Translations under genes and position numbers: made by a program
Source of the DNA: Marinimicrobium koreense
GTDB lineage: Bacteria; Pseudomonadota; Gammaproteobacteria; Pseudomonadales; Cellvibrionaceae
Direction: 5' to 3'
Length of the DNA stretch: 64,000 bases
NCBI RefSeq assembly: GCF_003762925.1
Contig: NZ_RJUK01000001.1
Location: 2,790,001-2,854,000 of the forward strand
Notes under the pieces: model-generated
Database searches by the model: none
Told to the model about the DNA's origin: nothing
What the model saw: the letters and a program-made list of their open reading frames with translations, nothing else
Shown: positions 42,922 through 52,117 of the stretch, one piece after another
Layout: every line of letters starts with the position of its first letter
Position numbering within the stretch: the first letter of the stretch is position 1

Positions 42922-44427
42922 TCAGCCGGTGCGGTTCAGCGATTGCAGATAATCGTTGTGGGTTTGCGCCTGGGCGACCGCGTCGGCCACTGACTGACGC
43001 ATTGCTATCAGAGCGTCCTTCAGGTACTGAAAGTCGAGACGATCCACTCCCGGGTGATAACGCTCGGGCAACAACCCCAGTCCGGAATAAATCGCCAACC
43101 AGCTCGCGGGGCCAAAAATTTCAGCGCGATAGCGAAGCAGCTCACCTTGCGCCCGGAATGCCTCCACCTTCTCCCGCAGGGTGTCCGGTATTGGCATGGC
43201 GCGGCAACGCTCCCAGAAGGGTGAATCCGTTCGACCGTTCAGTTTGTAATGCAGGATGATGAAGTCCCTGACCCGTTCGTACTCCAGTGCGGTGTCTTCA
43301 TTGAAACGGTCTATGTCGGCCTGTGTGTACCAGGGCTTTTGAAATGCCCGACGAATCTTGTGGATGGCGGTTTCCACCAAGGCAATACTGGTGCTTTCCA
43401 GAGGCTCCAGAAAACCCGCTGACAGACCGACCGCTATACAATTCCGGTTCCAGGCACGCCGACGTCGACCGGCCGTGAATCGAAAGGGTTTAGGGTCGTT
43501 CAAAAGCGGACCGTCTATATGATCAACCAGCGTTGAAGTGGCCTCGTCATCGCTAACCTGGTCGCTGCAGTATACATAGCCGTTTCCCTGTCGCGTTTGC
43601 AAAGGAATTCGCCACTGCCATCCGGCAGTCTGGGCGCGGCTGACCGTGTAGGGTGGTGCCTCACCGAACCGTTCACTTTGAACCGCCACGGCCCGATCAC
43701 AGTGCAACCATTCACTCCAGTCGCAGTAACCGGTGTTCAGGGTCTGCTCGATCAACAGCGCACGGAAGCCGGAACAGTCGATAAACAGGTCCCCACCGAC
43801 AAGGTTACCCGAATCCAGGTACAGGGCCTCGATATTGCCGGTTTCGGGATGCTGTTTGACCGACTCGATTCTGGCGTCCAGCCTCTCTACGCCATGACGC
43901 TCGGCGTAATCCCTCATCAGGCGTCCGAAGGCCGCCGCATCAAAATGCAGCGCCCAATCAAATACCGACAATTCGGATGGAGGTTGGAGAGAAGGAGGCG
44001 TAAAGCGGTGGTGGCGAGCCAACTGCAACCCCAGAGAGTAATCCGCCAACTCAGAGGTATCACCGCGCTGACGAAGCTTCAGCCAATAGTGGTGAAAATC
44101 GATGCCGTTGGCTTTTTGTCCGAACACACCAAAAGGGTGAATGAAGTCACTACCGGGTTCTCGCCACTGTTCAAACTGAATGCCGAGTTTGACGGTGGCT
44201 TGCGTCGCGCGCATCACCTCTTTATCGGTCATGCCAAGATCCGCATAAAACTGGCGCAAGGTTGGAATGGTTGCCTCCCCGACACCCACGGTTCCAATAT
44301 CCGAGGATTCCACCAGGGTTATTCGGATGTCCGTTTTACGGAAGTGCCGGGCCAGACGGGCCGCCGTCATCCAGCCAGCCGTACCCCCACCGACAATAAC
44401 CAGTTGCTTGAGTGTATGCCGGATCAC
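42922..44427 (-). CDS. Flavin-dependent tryptophan halogenase family protein (copy B)
   Basis: This encodes 501 residues from the GTG at 44427, chosen because GAGGAGG precedes it by five bases and the family start TLKQLVIVGGGTAGWMTAARLARH follows. It shares with copy A the WQWRIP motif, the conserved lysine (Lys80 in TVKLGIQF), LEPLEST, RDFIILHYK and WLAIYSGLG, so the two are paralogues in inverted orientation, tails 25 bases apart. It lies 93 bases downstream of the TonB receptor on the same strand and is likely cotranscribed with it. The reaction and substrate are unknown. Confidence 0.87.
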   Translation of the reverse strand: MIRHTLKQLVIVGGGTAGWMTAARLARHFRKTDIRITLVESSDIGTVGVGEATIPTLRQFYADLGMTDKEVMRATQATVKLGIQFEQWREPGSDFIHPFGVFGQKANGIDFHHYWLKLRQRGDTSELADYSLGLQLARHHRFTPPSLQPPSELSVFDWALHFDAAAFGRLMRDYAERHGVERLDARIESVKQHPETGNIEALYLDSGNLVGGDLFIDCSGFRALLIEQTLNTGYCDWSEWLHCDRAVAVQSERFGEAPPYTVSRAQTAGWQWRIPLQTRQGNGYVYCSDQVSDDEATSTLVDHIDGPLLNDPKPFRFTAGRRRRAWNRNCIAVGLSAGFLEPLESTSIALVETAIHKIRRAFQKPWYTQADIDRFNEDTALEYERVRDFIILHYKLNGRTDSPFWERCRAMPIPDTLREKVEAFRAQGELLRYRAEIFGPASWLAIYSGLGLLPERYHPGVDRLDFQYLKDALIAMRQSVADAVAQAQTHNDYLQSLNRTG

Positions 44428-44520
44428 CGAAACCTCCTCAACGGAAAAAACCGCCACGATCACTCGCGGCGGCGCAACGATCGGGCCTCCATGCCCTTAC
44501 TGAGTCAGATGACGCCCAAC

Positions 44521-47500
44521 TTAAAATGTGTAACGCGCACCCAGAGCCCAGCGAGCCTCGTAGATATTCTGGAAGGCTTTCTGGTCTTCGAATTCCAGGT
44601 AGGTCTGCTGGAATTCCTCGGTGATATTGGAACCATTCACGTACAACGCCAACTCATCGGTCACATCCCAGGTCACGTTCAGGTCGAGCTGACCGTAATC
44701 ATCCTGGTACAGCGCCTGCTCGGCCAACGCCGGGCCGCCGACACTGATCAGGCGGGGCGAGCGGAAGTTGTAGGCCAGGCGGGCTGACAGATAGTTGTTT
44801 TCAAACCAGCCGACAATGTTGTAAGTGTCCTCGGAGTTATTGACGAACGGCAGTTCTTTGCCTTCTACACCAACCGCGTCTTGCGAACTCTCAGACAAAG
44901 TATAGTTGACATCAAAGCCGAAGTTTTCGAGTGCACCGCCGGTGAAATCACCAAAGGCCACTTTTGCGGCAAGCTCCAGACCATTGACCTTACCACCCGT
45001 GCCCTGAACCGGCGCGGTGAACTCCCAGGGACCGCGGCGAATGCCATCGGCATCGGGCTCATCAATCACCACGGTACCGCTCTGGACAAAACTGTCAATT
45101 TCAATCTGGAACAGGGTTGCGCTCAGCACCGAGGCATCACCGGCATACCATTCCGCTGACAGGTCGTAGTTTTTGGCCCGTGTCGGATCCAGCTCCGGGT
45201 TACCACTCAGAGAACCACCGGTCACTCGCATGCACTGGCAGTCGTCATTGAATACTCGTCCGACACTCTTCGCACCACCCCAGGTCAATAGATCCAGCGG
45301 TTGCATCGTCTCGCCATAACCCAAGCGGAACTTGAGGGTATCGGTGGCATCCCAGGCGACGTTCAGGCTGGGCAGGACGTCAGTGTAACTGCGGCGGGTG
45401 ACGACATCGCCAATATCATAGCTAACCCCCGAGTGCGGCACACCGCCACCAACTTCGTTCTGAACCACGGTCAGATCGGTTTCAACGACTTTGACACCCA
45501 AGTTACCCGTGATGTCATCGCCCACAGCGAAGTTGGCCTGTGCGAAATAACTGAATTCATCCAGACCGACACTATAGGACTGACCTGGCTGAGGGAACCG
45601 AACCTGTTCACCGAAAACACTCTCCTGATACGCCAGAGTATCGTCGAGTGCTCGGGGATCCACGGCCCAGACACCGGGTACACCAGAAACCGGACCCAGG
45701 TCATCTACCCAGACAACGTCGTTGTACTGATCGATCGCGATCGGGGGAATCAGGGTGTAATTTTCGAAGACCTGATTGCCATCGTCGTCCAGTACCGGGT
45801 CGCCGTTCTCGTCAACCAGGAACTCACCCTGCTGTTTATCCGGGTCACATTCACTGGTACCGGCGAACTGGTCCACCGCCTTCCACTGGGCCTGACATCC
45901 GGTATCATCAAACTCCGCGAAGTAGGAGAACACTTCGTGTTCCACTTTTCGTTCGCTTTGACGCAGACCGAAATCAACACTGGTGATGAAAGGACTGTCG
46001 GAGAACTCATAGTTCCAGCGGGTGCTGAAGGTGTTCATTTCACCTTCATCATTGGTGTTGTTTTCCGAAGACATGGCGCCCACATGATAGGCTCGTGGAT
46101 CCGCCATATAGTCGGCAACACTCATTTCCCCAAGGCCGCCACTGACGGTCTGGTCAAAGCCGGTGAATACCGGATGCTCGCCCGATGCATCGTAGCCAAT
46201 CAGGAAGTCGGTATCCTCAATGCTGTTGGGGGAGTACTGAACAAAGCAGCCACCATCTTCACCGACCGCGGTGCCAGGCACGGCGTTGTCCCCAGTACAG
46301 TCACCCGCCGGTCGCAGGCCACCAGGTCCGGTGACCAGTGTGCCCTGATCGATGCTCATCAGGTCACCTTCCACATAACCGTGGCGCATCTTCGCCTCGG
46401 CAGTGGCTCGCGTAACCCGGACCTGACCGGTCAGTGCGCCTCCGTTATCAAAATTCAATTCAGCGCTGCTGTTGTTGGACTCTTCCTCGTTGTAGTTCAC
46501 CTGACTGAACGACTGCAACCGGTAGGGTCTGGCTTCAAAAGCGTTTACCGTGCCCCACTCCTGGCCGTTGTAATCGAAGCGGTCGCGAACCAGACTGCCT
46601 TCCTGAGCAAACGCGTAGTTATTGAAGGTCTGCCAGCGGTTGTTGTGAGACATGCCGGCCCGGCGGTTCCAGCGATCCTGCTTGCTGTAAAAGTGATCAA
46701 CCACCAGCTCAACCCCTTCGGACAGTTGAGCCTGGAAGGACAGGTTCAGTCCGTCGCGTTGGCGTTCTTCAACCTTGTTGAACGCAGCAAAACCCTGGGG
46801 TACCACATGGTAAATATCCTGATTCACCGGTGGTGCGCCCCAAGTGTAATTGTTGTTCGCCGCACCGATACCGCCGTTTTCAGAGGTATCAAAGTAACCG
46901 TTGTAGTCAGTCGCCAGGTTCTTCTCGGTGGTCACCGCGCTGACCAGAAAGCCAACGTTGTCATTGTTCCACCCAATCAGACCGCTGACCGTGGGATCGG
47001 TCTCCTCGCTGATGGAGCCGCGATCCACTTCGACCGACGCCGATGCGGTAAAGCCGTTATCAAGATCAAACGGGCGGCGGGTTTTCAGATCCACGGTGCC
47101 GGAAATACCCAGGGTGCTCAGGGTTGCCAGCGGGGATTTGTAAACATCAGCGCCGGAGAACAGCTGGGAGGGCAAGTCACCAAAGTCGGCGCCGGAGGAG
47201 TCGATGGTGGTGGCACTCAGAAAGGTTTCGCCGTTGAGCGAGGTGGCGACATTGGCCAGCCCGCGAATCTGGACCGGACCACCTTCACCGGCGGTGCGCT
47301 CCACCTGAATACCGGGAATCCGCTGGAGGGAGTCGGCGATGGTGACATCCGGCAGCTTGCCGATATCTTCGGCGGAAATGGCATCTACGACCGAGGCCGC
47401 ATCGCGTTTGGTGTTCACCGCGTTGAGCTGGGAGGCGTACACGCCGGTGACCACAATTTCTTCCAGCATGGGCTCATCCTGAGCCTGCACCAATGCGGGT

Positions 47501-47586
47501 GCGATCAGCAGTGATGAAATGCTGGATGCGAGCAGGGTTTTTCTGAACCCCCTGGGTTTATTGAATGCTTTGCTGCGAGTTTCCAT
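44521..47586 (-). CDS. TonB-dependent receptor, probable chitooligosaccharide/GlcNAc transporter
   Basis: This encodes 1021 residues with a signal peptide ending VQAQ. The TonB box region is EPMLEEIVVTGVYASQLN. A plug domain (about 45-165) follows, with SIADSLQRIPGIQVERT-like residues (IADSLQRIPGIQ) and VQIRGLANVATSLNGE. The barrel fills the rest and ends in the outer-membrane signature ALGARYTF. It belongs to the large proteobacterial receptors (TIGR01782 type) that import glycans. The regulated neighbours (GH20, chitinase) make a chitin product the likely substrate. Its own operator lies 88 bases upstream. Confidence 0.93.
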   Translation of the reverse strand: METRSKAFNKPRGFRKTLLASSISSLLIAPALVQAQDEPMLEEIVVTGVYASQLNAVNTKRDAASVVDAISAEDIGKLPDVTIADSLQRIPGIQVERTAGEGGPVQIRGLANVATSLNGETFLSATTIDSSGADFGDLPSQLFSGADVYKSPLATLSTLGISGTVDLKTRRPFDLDNGFTASASVEVDRGSISEETDPTVSGLIGWNNDNVGFLVSAVTTEKNLATDYNGYFDTSENGGIGAANNNYTWGAPPVNQDIYHVVPQGFAAFNKVEERQRDGLNLSFQAQLSEGVELVVDHFYSKQDRWNRRAGMSHNNRWQTFNNYAFAQEGSLVRDRFDYNGQEWGTVNAFEARPYRLQSFSQVNYNEEESNNSSAELNFDNGGALTGQVRVTRATAEAKMRHGYVEGDLMSIDQGTLVTGPGGLRPAGDCTGDNAVPGTAVGEDGGCFVQYSPNSIEDTDFLIGYDASGEHPVFTGFDQTVSGGLGEMSVADYMADPRAYHVGAMSSENNTNDEGEMNTFSTRWNYEFSDSPFITSVDFGLRQSERKVEHEVFSYFAEFDDTGCQAQWKAVDQFAGTSECDPDKQQGEFLVDENGDPVLDDDGNQVFENYTLIPPIAIDQYNDVVWVDDLGPVSGVPGVWAVDPRALDDTLAYQESVFGEQVRFPQPGQSYSVGLDEFSYFAQANFAVGDDITGNLGVKVVETDLTVVQNEVGGGVPHSGVSYDIGDVVTRRSYTDVLPSLNVAWDATDTLKFRLGYGETMQPLDLLTWGGAKSVGRVFNDDCQCMRVTGGSLSGNPELDPTRAKNYDLSAEWYAGDASVLSATLFQIEIDSFVQSGTVVIDEPDADGIRRGPWEFTAPVQGTGGKVNGLELAAKVAFGDFTGGALENFGFDVNYTLSESSQDAVGVEGKELPFVNNSEDTYNIVGWFENNYLSARLAYNFRSPRLISVGGPALAEQALYQDDYGQLDLNVTWDVTDELALYVNGSNITEEFQQTYLEFEDQKAFQNIYEARWALGARYTF

Positions 47587-47673
47587 GACGACCTCCTAAC
47601 GGATCTTATGTTGTTTTGATGGACGTTGTTGGTACTACTGTTTTCTAGCCTATGCTCTTTTTACGCCCGATGG

Positions 47674-47687
47674 GACAACGTTGTCAA
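47674..47687. promoter_or_regulatory. LacI-type operator (copy 3) overlapping the TonB receptor -35 box
   Basis: GACAACGTTGTC is at 47674-47685. On the - strand it runs into a perfect TTGACA (47682-47687), the likely -35 element of the receptor-halogenase operon, with a poor TAAAAA -10 about 18 bases on. A repressor here would exclude RNA polymerase. Confidence 0.78.
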
Positions 47688-47727
47688 ACACTTTTTTGTA
47701 AAAAGTTGTTCCGGTACCACCCGCCGG

Positions 47728-50301
47728 TCAATCCAGGCGGGTCGAACGACTGGCGTTGTTGTCCAGACGGGTGCGCAACATCACCGGTGCCTGCTCGGCC
47801 GATACCGGCGCCTGGAAGGCTTGCCAGTCCAGGCTATTGGTGCTGACTTCGACCGTCAGGCCGGGCAGGGCGGTGTTCACCTGCAATTGGCCGTTTTCCC
47901 ACCGAGCACCCGGAGGGGCCAGATACGCCTGGACACCGGCTTCGGCGAGGCGCGGTAATTCGCGTTCCGCCAGGGTTCGGGCGAACACCGCAAATTCCCG
48001 GGCGCGAGCCTCGGCACTGGAAGAGTCCCCTTCCCATTCGGCTCTGTGCCAAGCGCGCTCGGCCAAGGCGAGCAGGCGGGGGTAGACCATGCGCTCGAGC
48101 TGCTCCGGGGTACGGATGGTTTCGGTCCAGACCTGGCCCTGAATGCCGAGGATGTTGTCCGGTTGTTTCAGGGGCGGCAGGGCGCGCCCCACTAGCGCCT
48201 CGAGGTTGTCGATGGGCGCGCCATTGCGGGTGGTGTCGGCGTTGGCGTAGAGGTGTTCGGGCATGTATCCGAACACTTTGCGGGTATCGGTGTACCGGGT
48301 GGCCCAGTAGTAGCCACGCTCTTCGGGGTGTGCCTCGTATGGATGATCGAAATAGAGGTGAGTACCGTGGGAGAGCACCACCTCATAGCCGGCGTTCGCC
48401 AGGCGGTAGGCCCGGTCGGCCACACCCCATTCCCAGATGTTATCCCAGGCGTTGGCGATGACCCGATCGTTGTCAAACTGGCTCCGATTGAAAGGGTTAT
48501 TCGCGTCATACATCAGACCGTCTTCCCAGCCGGCGAGGGCCAGGCCCCGCTTTTTCGCCAGCGCGGCAACGCGGCTGACAAAGTAGGGCTTCAGATCTGC
48601 AACACCGGCAATGCCTTCGCGTTCGGCAATCAGATCCCGACAGGCCGGGGAGGCAGTCCAGGAGCCTTTGCCCACCTCATCGCCTCCCATATGGAAGATG
48701 TTCAGCTTGAGTCCGGCATCACGGTACATCTGCTGCAGCTCGTACATCACCTTGTCCACAAAGGCATAGCTGGAGTCCAGGCAGACGTCGATGGAGTTGT
48801 CGGTGTAGTTCTGCACGGTCATGTAGTCCGAGGTGTCCTCGGGGTGAGACAGCAGGTACTGACGGGCGGCCTCCGGTTGCTCCGTGGCCATCAAACGGCG
48901 GTAACGGGCGTCCATGGACTTGATGGCCGCCCGGGCATGACCGGGCATATCGATTTCGGGGATAACTTCAATGTGCCTTGCGGCGGCGTACTCGAGAATC
49001 TCAATAAAATCGTCCCGGGTGTAATAGCCATTGCCACTACCACTTTTATGCGGCCCGGTGCCCAGTTGGGTGAGCAGACAGTCGGTCTCTTCCGGATCAA
49101 AGCAGCGTTCACCTCCCACCTCGGTCAATTCGGGCAGGCCGGGGATTTCCAGGCGCCAGCCTTCGTCCTCGGTCAGGTGCAAATGCAGCTTGTTGAGTTT
49201 GTAGCGGCCCATCTGTTCGATCAGGCGCAGGGTCACGGCCTGGCCGTGGAAGTTGCGGCCCATGTCGTAGTGCATCCCCCGCCAACCGGCGCGGGGCGCA
49301 TCGAGCACGGTGAGATTGGGCAGGGTGACCGAATCGCTGTCCATGGTCGCCGGCAAGAGTTTCAATAAACTCTGAAGACCGTAGAAGGCACCGGCATTGT
49401 CCCGACCGGTAATGCGGATCTGGTCGTCGTCGATTTCCAGCCGGTAGCTTTCCGCCTGTTCCGGCAGATCGGTATCCTCAGACGCCACCCTCAGGCTGAT
49501 TCTGGGGCCCGAGACCGACTCATGGTCCGCCGCACGCGGGAATTCAGCATCGAACAGCGTCGAGAGCTGCTCCGCCAGGTAGTCAGCCTCTGAGCTCAGA
49601 CGACCGGCGTAGTGAATGGTCCAGTCCGGCGAGAGAGTCGCGCTGCCCCAATGGGTTTCCAGTGACAGCGGCTTGGGAATGATGCGCTGGCGCACCGCCT
49701 GATCGGACACCCGCTGCGAGTGGATGGCCCGGTTGCGTTCGTAGCGGCGCTCGGCGGTGGCAATCGGCACCTGATCCTGGGCCGAGCGACGCTGCTGGGC
49801 CTCCCGGTCGAATACATCGACAAAGCGGCTCATGTCTTCGGTGTCGGTATTGGCAAACACCACGGGTTCGCTACCCGGGCGATGAATAAAGGCGCGGGGC
49901 ATAAAATCGGTATAGGCCGCCATGGCCGAGGAGGGTTCATAGAACAGCTCCAGGGACTCTCCCGGGGCGAGGCCCGGGAAGTCCTCGGTCGGCGCAACCC
50001 GGTGTAAATCCCCCTGGACATGGGTCAAATGCAGGCCGGACACGGTGGTGTCACTCACCCGACGCACCGAGTGGAAATACAACCGCCAGTCACCGGTGCC
50101 CTCCGGCAGTGCCACGTCGGAACGGTTGTGCAGCCGGATTCGCGCTTCCGGGCCATCTTCTCCGATGTTGCTGACCACGGCAAAACGCCATTCGGTCTGG
50201 GCCGCAAATGCCTTCAATTGGGCGTCGCTGAGTGGTTGGGCAAGGCTGCCCACACTGGCAAAAAGCGCGACTGACAGGAGCAGGACGGTACGTACTATCA
50301 T
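47728..50301 (-). CDS. GH20 beta-N-acetylhexosaminidase (chitobiase type)
   Basis: This encodes 857 residues. The start at 50301 follows GTGGAG and gives a signal peptide cleaved after SLA. An N-terminal CHB_HEX carbohydrate-binding-like domain (about 30-165) precedes a GH20b domain and the catalytic TIM barrel (RGMHYDMGRNFHGQAVTLRLIEQMG onward). The catalytic Asp541-Glu542 pair is in HMGGDEVG. A short C-terminal beta domain follows. It removes GlcNAc from chitobiose and longer chitin oligomers in the periplasm or outside. It should act downstream of the GH18 chitinase. The same operator is in its promoter. Confidence 0.96.
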   Translation of the reverse strand: MIVRTVLLLSVALFASVGSLAQPLSDAQLKAFAAQTEWRFAVVSNIGEDGPEARIRLHNRSDVALPEGTGDWRLYFHSVRRVSDTTVSGLHLTHVQGDLHRVAPTEDFPGLAPGESLELFYEPSSAMAAYTDFMPRAFIHRPGSEPVVFANTDTEDMSRFVDVFDREAQQRRSAQDQVPIATAERRYERNRAIHSQRVSDQAVRQRIIPKPLSLETHWGSATLSPDWTIHYAGRLSSEADYLAEQLSTLFDAEFPRAADHESVSGPRISLRVASEDTDLPEQAESYRLEIDDDQIRITGRDNAGAFYGLQSLLKLLPATMDSDSVTLPNLTVLDAPRAGWRGMHYDMGRNFHGQAVTLRLIEQMGRYKLNKLHLHLTEDEGWRLEIPGLPELTEVGGERCFDPEETDCLLTQLGTGPHKSGSGNGYYTRDDFIEILEYAAARHIEVIPEIDMPGHARAAIKSMDARYRRLMATEQPEAARQYLLSHPEDTSDYMTVQNYTDNSIDVCLDSSYAFVDKVMYELQQMYRDAGLKLNIFHMGGDEVGKGSWTASPACRDLIAEREGIAGVADLKPYFVSRVAALAKKRGLALAGWEDGLMYDANNPFNRSQFDNDRVIANAWDNIWEWGVADRAYRLANAGYEVVLSHGTHLYFDHPYEAHPEERGYYWATRYTDTRKVFGYMPEHLYANADTTRNGAPIDNLEALVGRALPPLKQPDNILGIQGQVWTETIRTPEQLERMVYPRLLALAERAWHRAEWEGDSSSAEARAREFAVFARTLAERELPRLAEAGVQAYLAPPGARWENGQLQVNTALPGLTVEVSTNSLDWQAFQAPVSAEQAPVMLRTRLDNNASRSTRLD

Positions 50302-50351
50302 TATTGATCTCCACTTGGGGCATGGTCCAAGGTGGAGCATAGCTTACAACG

Positions 50352-50363
50352 GACAACGTTGTC
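50352..50363. promoter_or_regulatory. LacI-type operator (copy 4, hexosaminidase)
   Basis: GACAACGTTGTC lies 51-62 bases upstream of the hexosaminidase start. On the - strand a TATGCT -10 candidate follows about 18 bases after the TAGACA at its edge, so the operator lies within the core promoter. Confidence 0.78.
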
Positions 50364-50425
50364 TAATCGTTTAACACATTCAACCGATTACCGGGCTCAA
50401 ATACTGAACATTAGAAGCGGTTGCC

Positions 50426-50956
50426 CTAACGGCCGATCATGGACCGCAATACCCCATCCCGCCGGATGAGGCCATGTTGGAGGGCGGCGCCAATATGCAG
50501 GAAGATCAGTGTCATAAAGCCCCAGGCAAACCATCCATGTAGGGTCCGCAGTAACCCGTAGGTTGCCAGGTCGGTTTCGATCAACGCGGGCAGGGTAAAT
50601 CCCTCAAAAAAGGTGATCGGCCGTCCAGCGGCGTTTTGCATCAGGTACCCGCTCACCGGCAGGGCAAACATCGCGGCGTAAAGGGCCACATGGCTGGACT
50701 TCGCGGCCCACACCTGCCAACTGGGTAAAGACCCGGGCAAGGCGGGGGTGCGGCTGCCCAGGCGCACGATCAATCGGATCACAGCCAGAACCAGGGCCAA
50801 CAGACCGAAGGATTTGTGCAAGAGCAATAACGTCGGCTGCCAGGGTTCCAGGCTGCGTACCAACGTCAGGCCCGCCAACAACATGGCAAACAACAACAGA
50901 GCCATTGCCCAGTGGAGCAGCCGGGCCGCGCCGGTATAGTGAGTAGGCCGATCCAT
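50426..50956 (-). CDS. Cytochrome b561 paired with catalase-like protein
   Basis: This encodes 176 residues with four membrane helices. Heme ligand His candidates are in ARLLHWAMALLLF, LLLHKSFGLL, KSSHVALYAAMF and LHGWFAWGFMTLIFLHIGAALQH. The start overlaps the stop of the catalase-like gene by one base (TAATG), which implies paired expression. The pair would let quinol electrons reach the periplasmic heme protein. It differs from the b561 at 16072, which pairs with YceI. Confidence 0.92.
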   Translation of the reverse strand: MDRPTHYTGAARLLHWAMALLLFAMLLAGLTLVRSLEPWQPTLLLLHKSFGLLALVLAVIRLIVRLGSRTPALPGSLPSWQVWAAKSSHVALYAAMFALPVSGYLMQNAAGRPITFFEGFTLPALIETDLATYGLLRTLHGWFAWGFMTLIFLHIGAALQHGLIRRDGVLRSMIGR

Positions 50957-51978
50957 TAGTGTGATGCCTCGTTAGCGTGTTGCCAGGTTTCATAGGCTCG
51001 CCGCCGATAAGATTCAGCGTAAGCGGCAGAGCGAGCCCGGAGAATTTTGTCCGCCGTGGGTACTATCCCGGTGGGCAGAACCAGCGGGTCGAAGTTGATG
51101 TCGTTGCACTGGCCGGAGGATTGTGGCTGTGCGTCGGTAATCATCAACTGACCGGCGGTATGCGCCTGCCGGTCCTCGGGCCAGGGGATGGTGGGATCGG
51201 CTTCGTCGTCCGACGGCTGGGCGAACGAAAATATCAGATCAAACACGACCGGGCCCGATGCCAGCCGGTGGAAGAACTCATTTTGTAGCGCATCTTCACC
51301 CTCAAGGGTCGATACGTCAGGCATTTCCGACAAACCATGGGGTTGGGCGCGCCAGCGCACGGCCTGTCGATGCCCCTCTTCATCCACCAGATAAAAGGCA
51401 TTGATACTGTGGTAGGTTTCGGCCGCGAAGCTACCGGTCGGTTCGTACTCGGACGCCCAGGCGCGGAAGGCGGCACTTTCCGGGTGCGCCGCAAAAAACG
51501 CCTGAATGGTTCCATCCCCCAGCGCCTGTAGTTGCCGATAGAAATCCTGCGGGTTGCGCACCGCCATGACCGGAGGCGTGTTCATCGCCGTTCGCCACAC
51601 CTGCCCGTCCGCGCCTTCAAGACTGATGGCCAGGCTGCGTACAGGCGCCTTGAGGTCGGGCGCCGAGGGATTGTTGCCGGCAATGGAAATCCGCCCATTG
51701 AACGGGGTACGGCCGCTGGCGAGCAGATCGGCCTGGGTAAAAGGAGCCAGGGCGCCAGAGCTGACCCACTCTCCGGTAATGCAAAAGCCTTTTGCATGGG
51801 CTCGACGAAACCCATGATGAATTTTGTCGCCTTGCTGAAGGTCCACAAATTGCCCCGCATCCACCCGCTTACCGGGTAACCCGAAAGCGGCCAGGTAAAA
51901 CAGCGCCCCAAGGACCGTCATAATCAGTAAGACCGCGGCGTACCGGCCCAGCATGGATGAGAAGGGAGGAAGAGACAT
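50956..51978 (-). CDS. Catalase-family heme peroxidase, membrane-anchored
   Basis: This encodes 340 residues. A membrane helix (about 10-32) is followed by a catalase core: DKIHHGFRRAHAKGFCITGEW holds the distal His, FNGRISIAGNNPSAPD includes the distal Asn, and LRARSAAYAESYRRR holds the proximal Tyr and Arg. It belongs to the short catalase-related peroxidase group (SrpA-like), not to full-length catalases. It is likely periplasmic and reduced through the coupled cytochrome b561. Peroxidase rather than catalase activity is the family expectation. Confidence 0.88.
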   Translation of the reverse strand: MSLPPFSSMLGRYAAVLLIMTVLGALFYLAAFGLPGKRVDAGQFVDLQQGDKIHHGFRRAHAKGFCITGEWVSSGALAPFTQADLLASGRTPFNGRISIAGNNPSAPDLKAPVRSLAISLEGADGQVWRTAMNTPPVMAVRNPQDFYRQLQALGDGTIQAFFAAHPESAAFRAWASEYEPTGSFAAETYHSINAFYLVDEEGHRQAVRWRAQPHGLSEMPDVSTLEGEDALQNEFFHRLASGPVVFDLIFSFAQPSDDEADPTIPWPEDRQAHTAGQLMITDAQPQSSGQCNDINFDPLVLPTGIVPTADKILRARSAAYAESYRRRAYETWQHANEASH

Positions 51979-52117
51979 CTATCTGGCACCACCTTTGTAA
52001 GCCCTCATTGTCCAGGCTTCGCCAGGCAGAGGAATTGGGTTCCGGGAAATATACGAAAGCCTATGCTAAAAAGGCCACTGACATCCCAACTATCGTCGAT
52101 TGATTCGGTGCGCCGGC

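Noticed and set aside
47619-47632. Second operator in the TonB receptor leader (GGACGTTGTTGG)
   Set aside because: Only a half-site matches; the palindrome is not completed, so it was not counted with the four operators.
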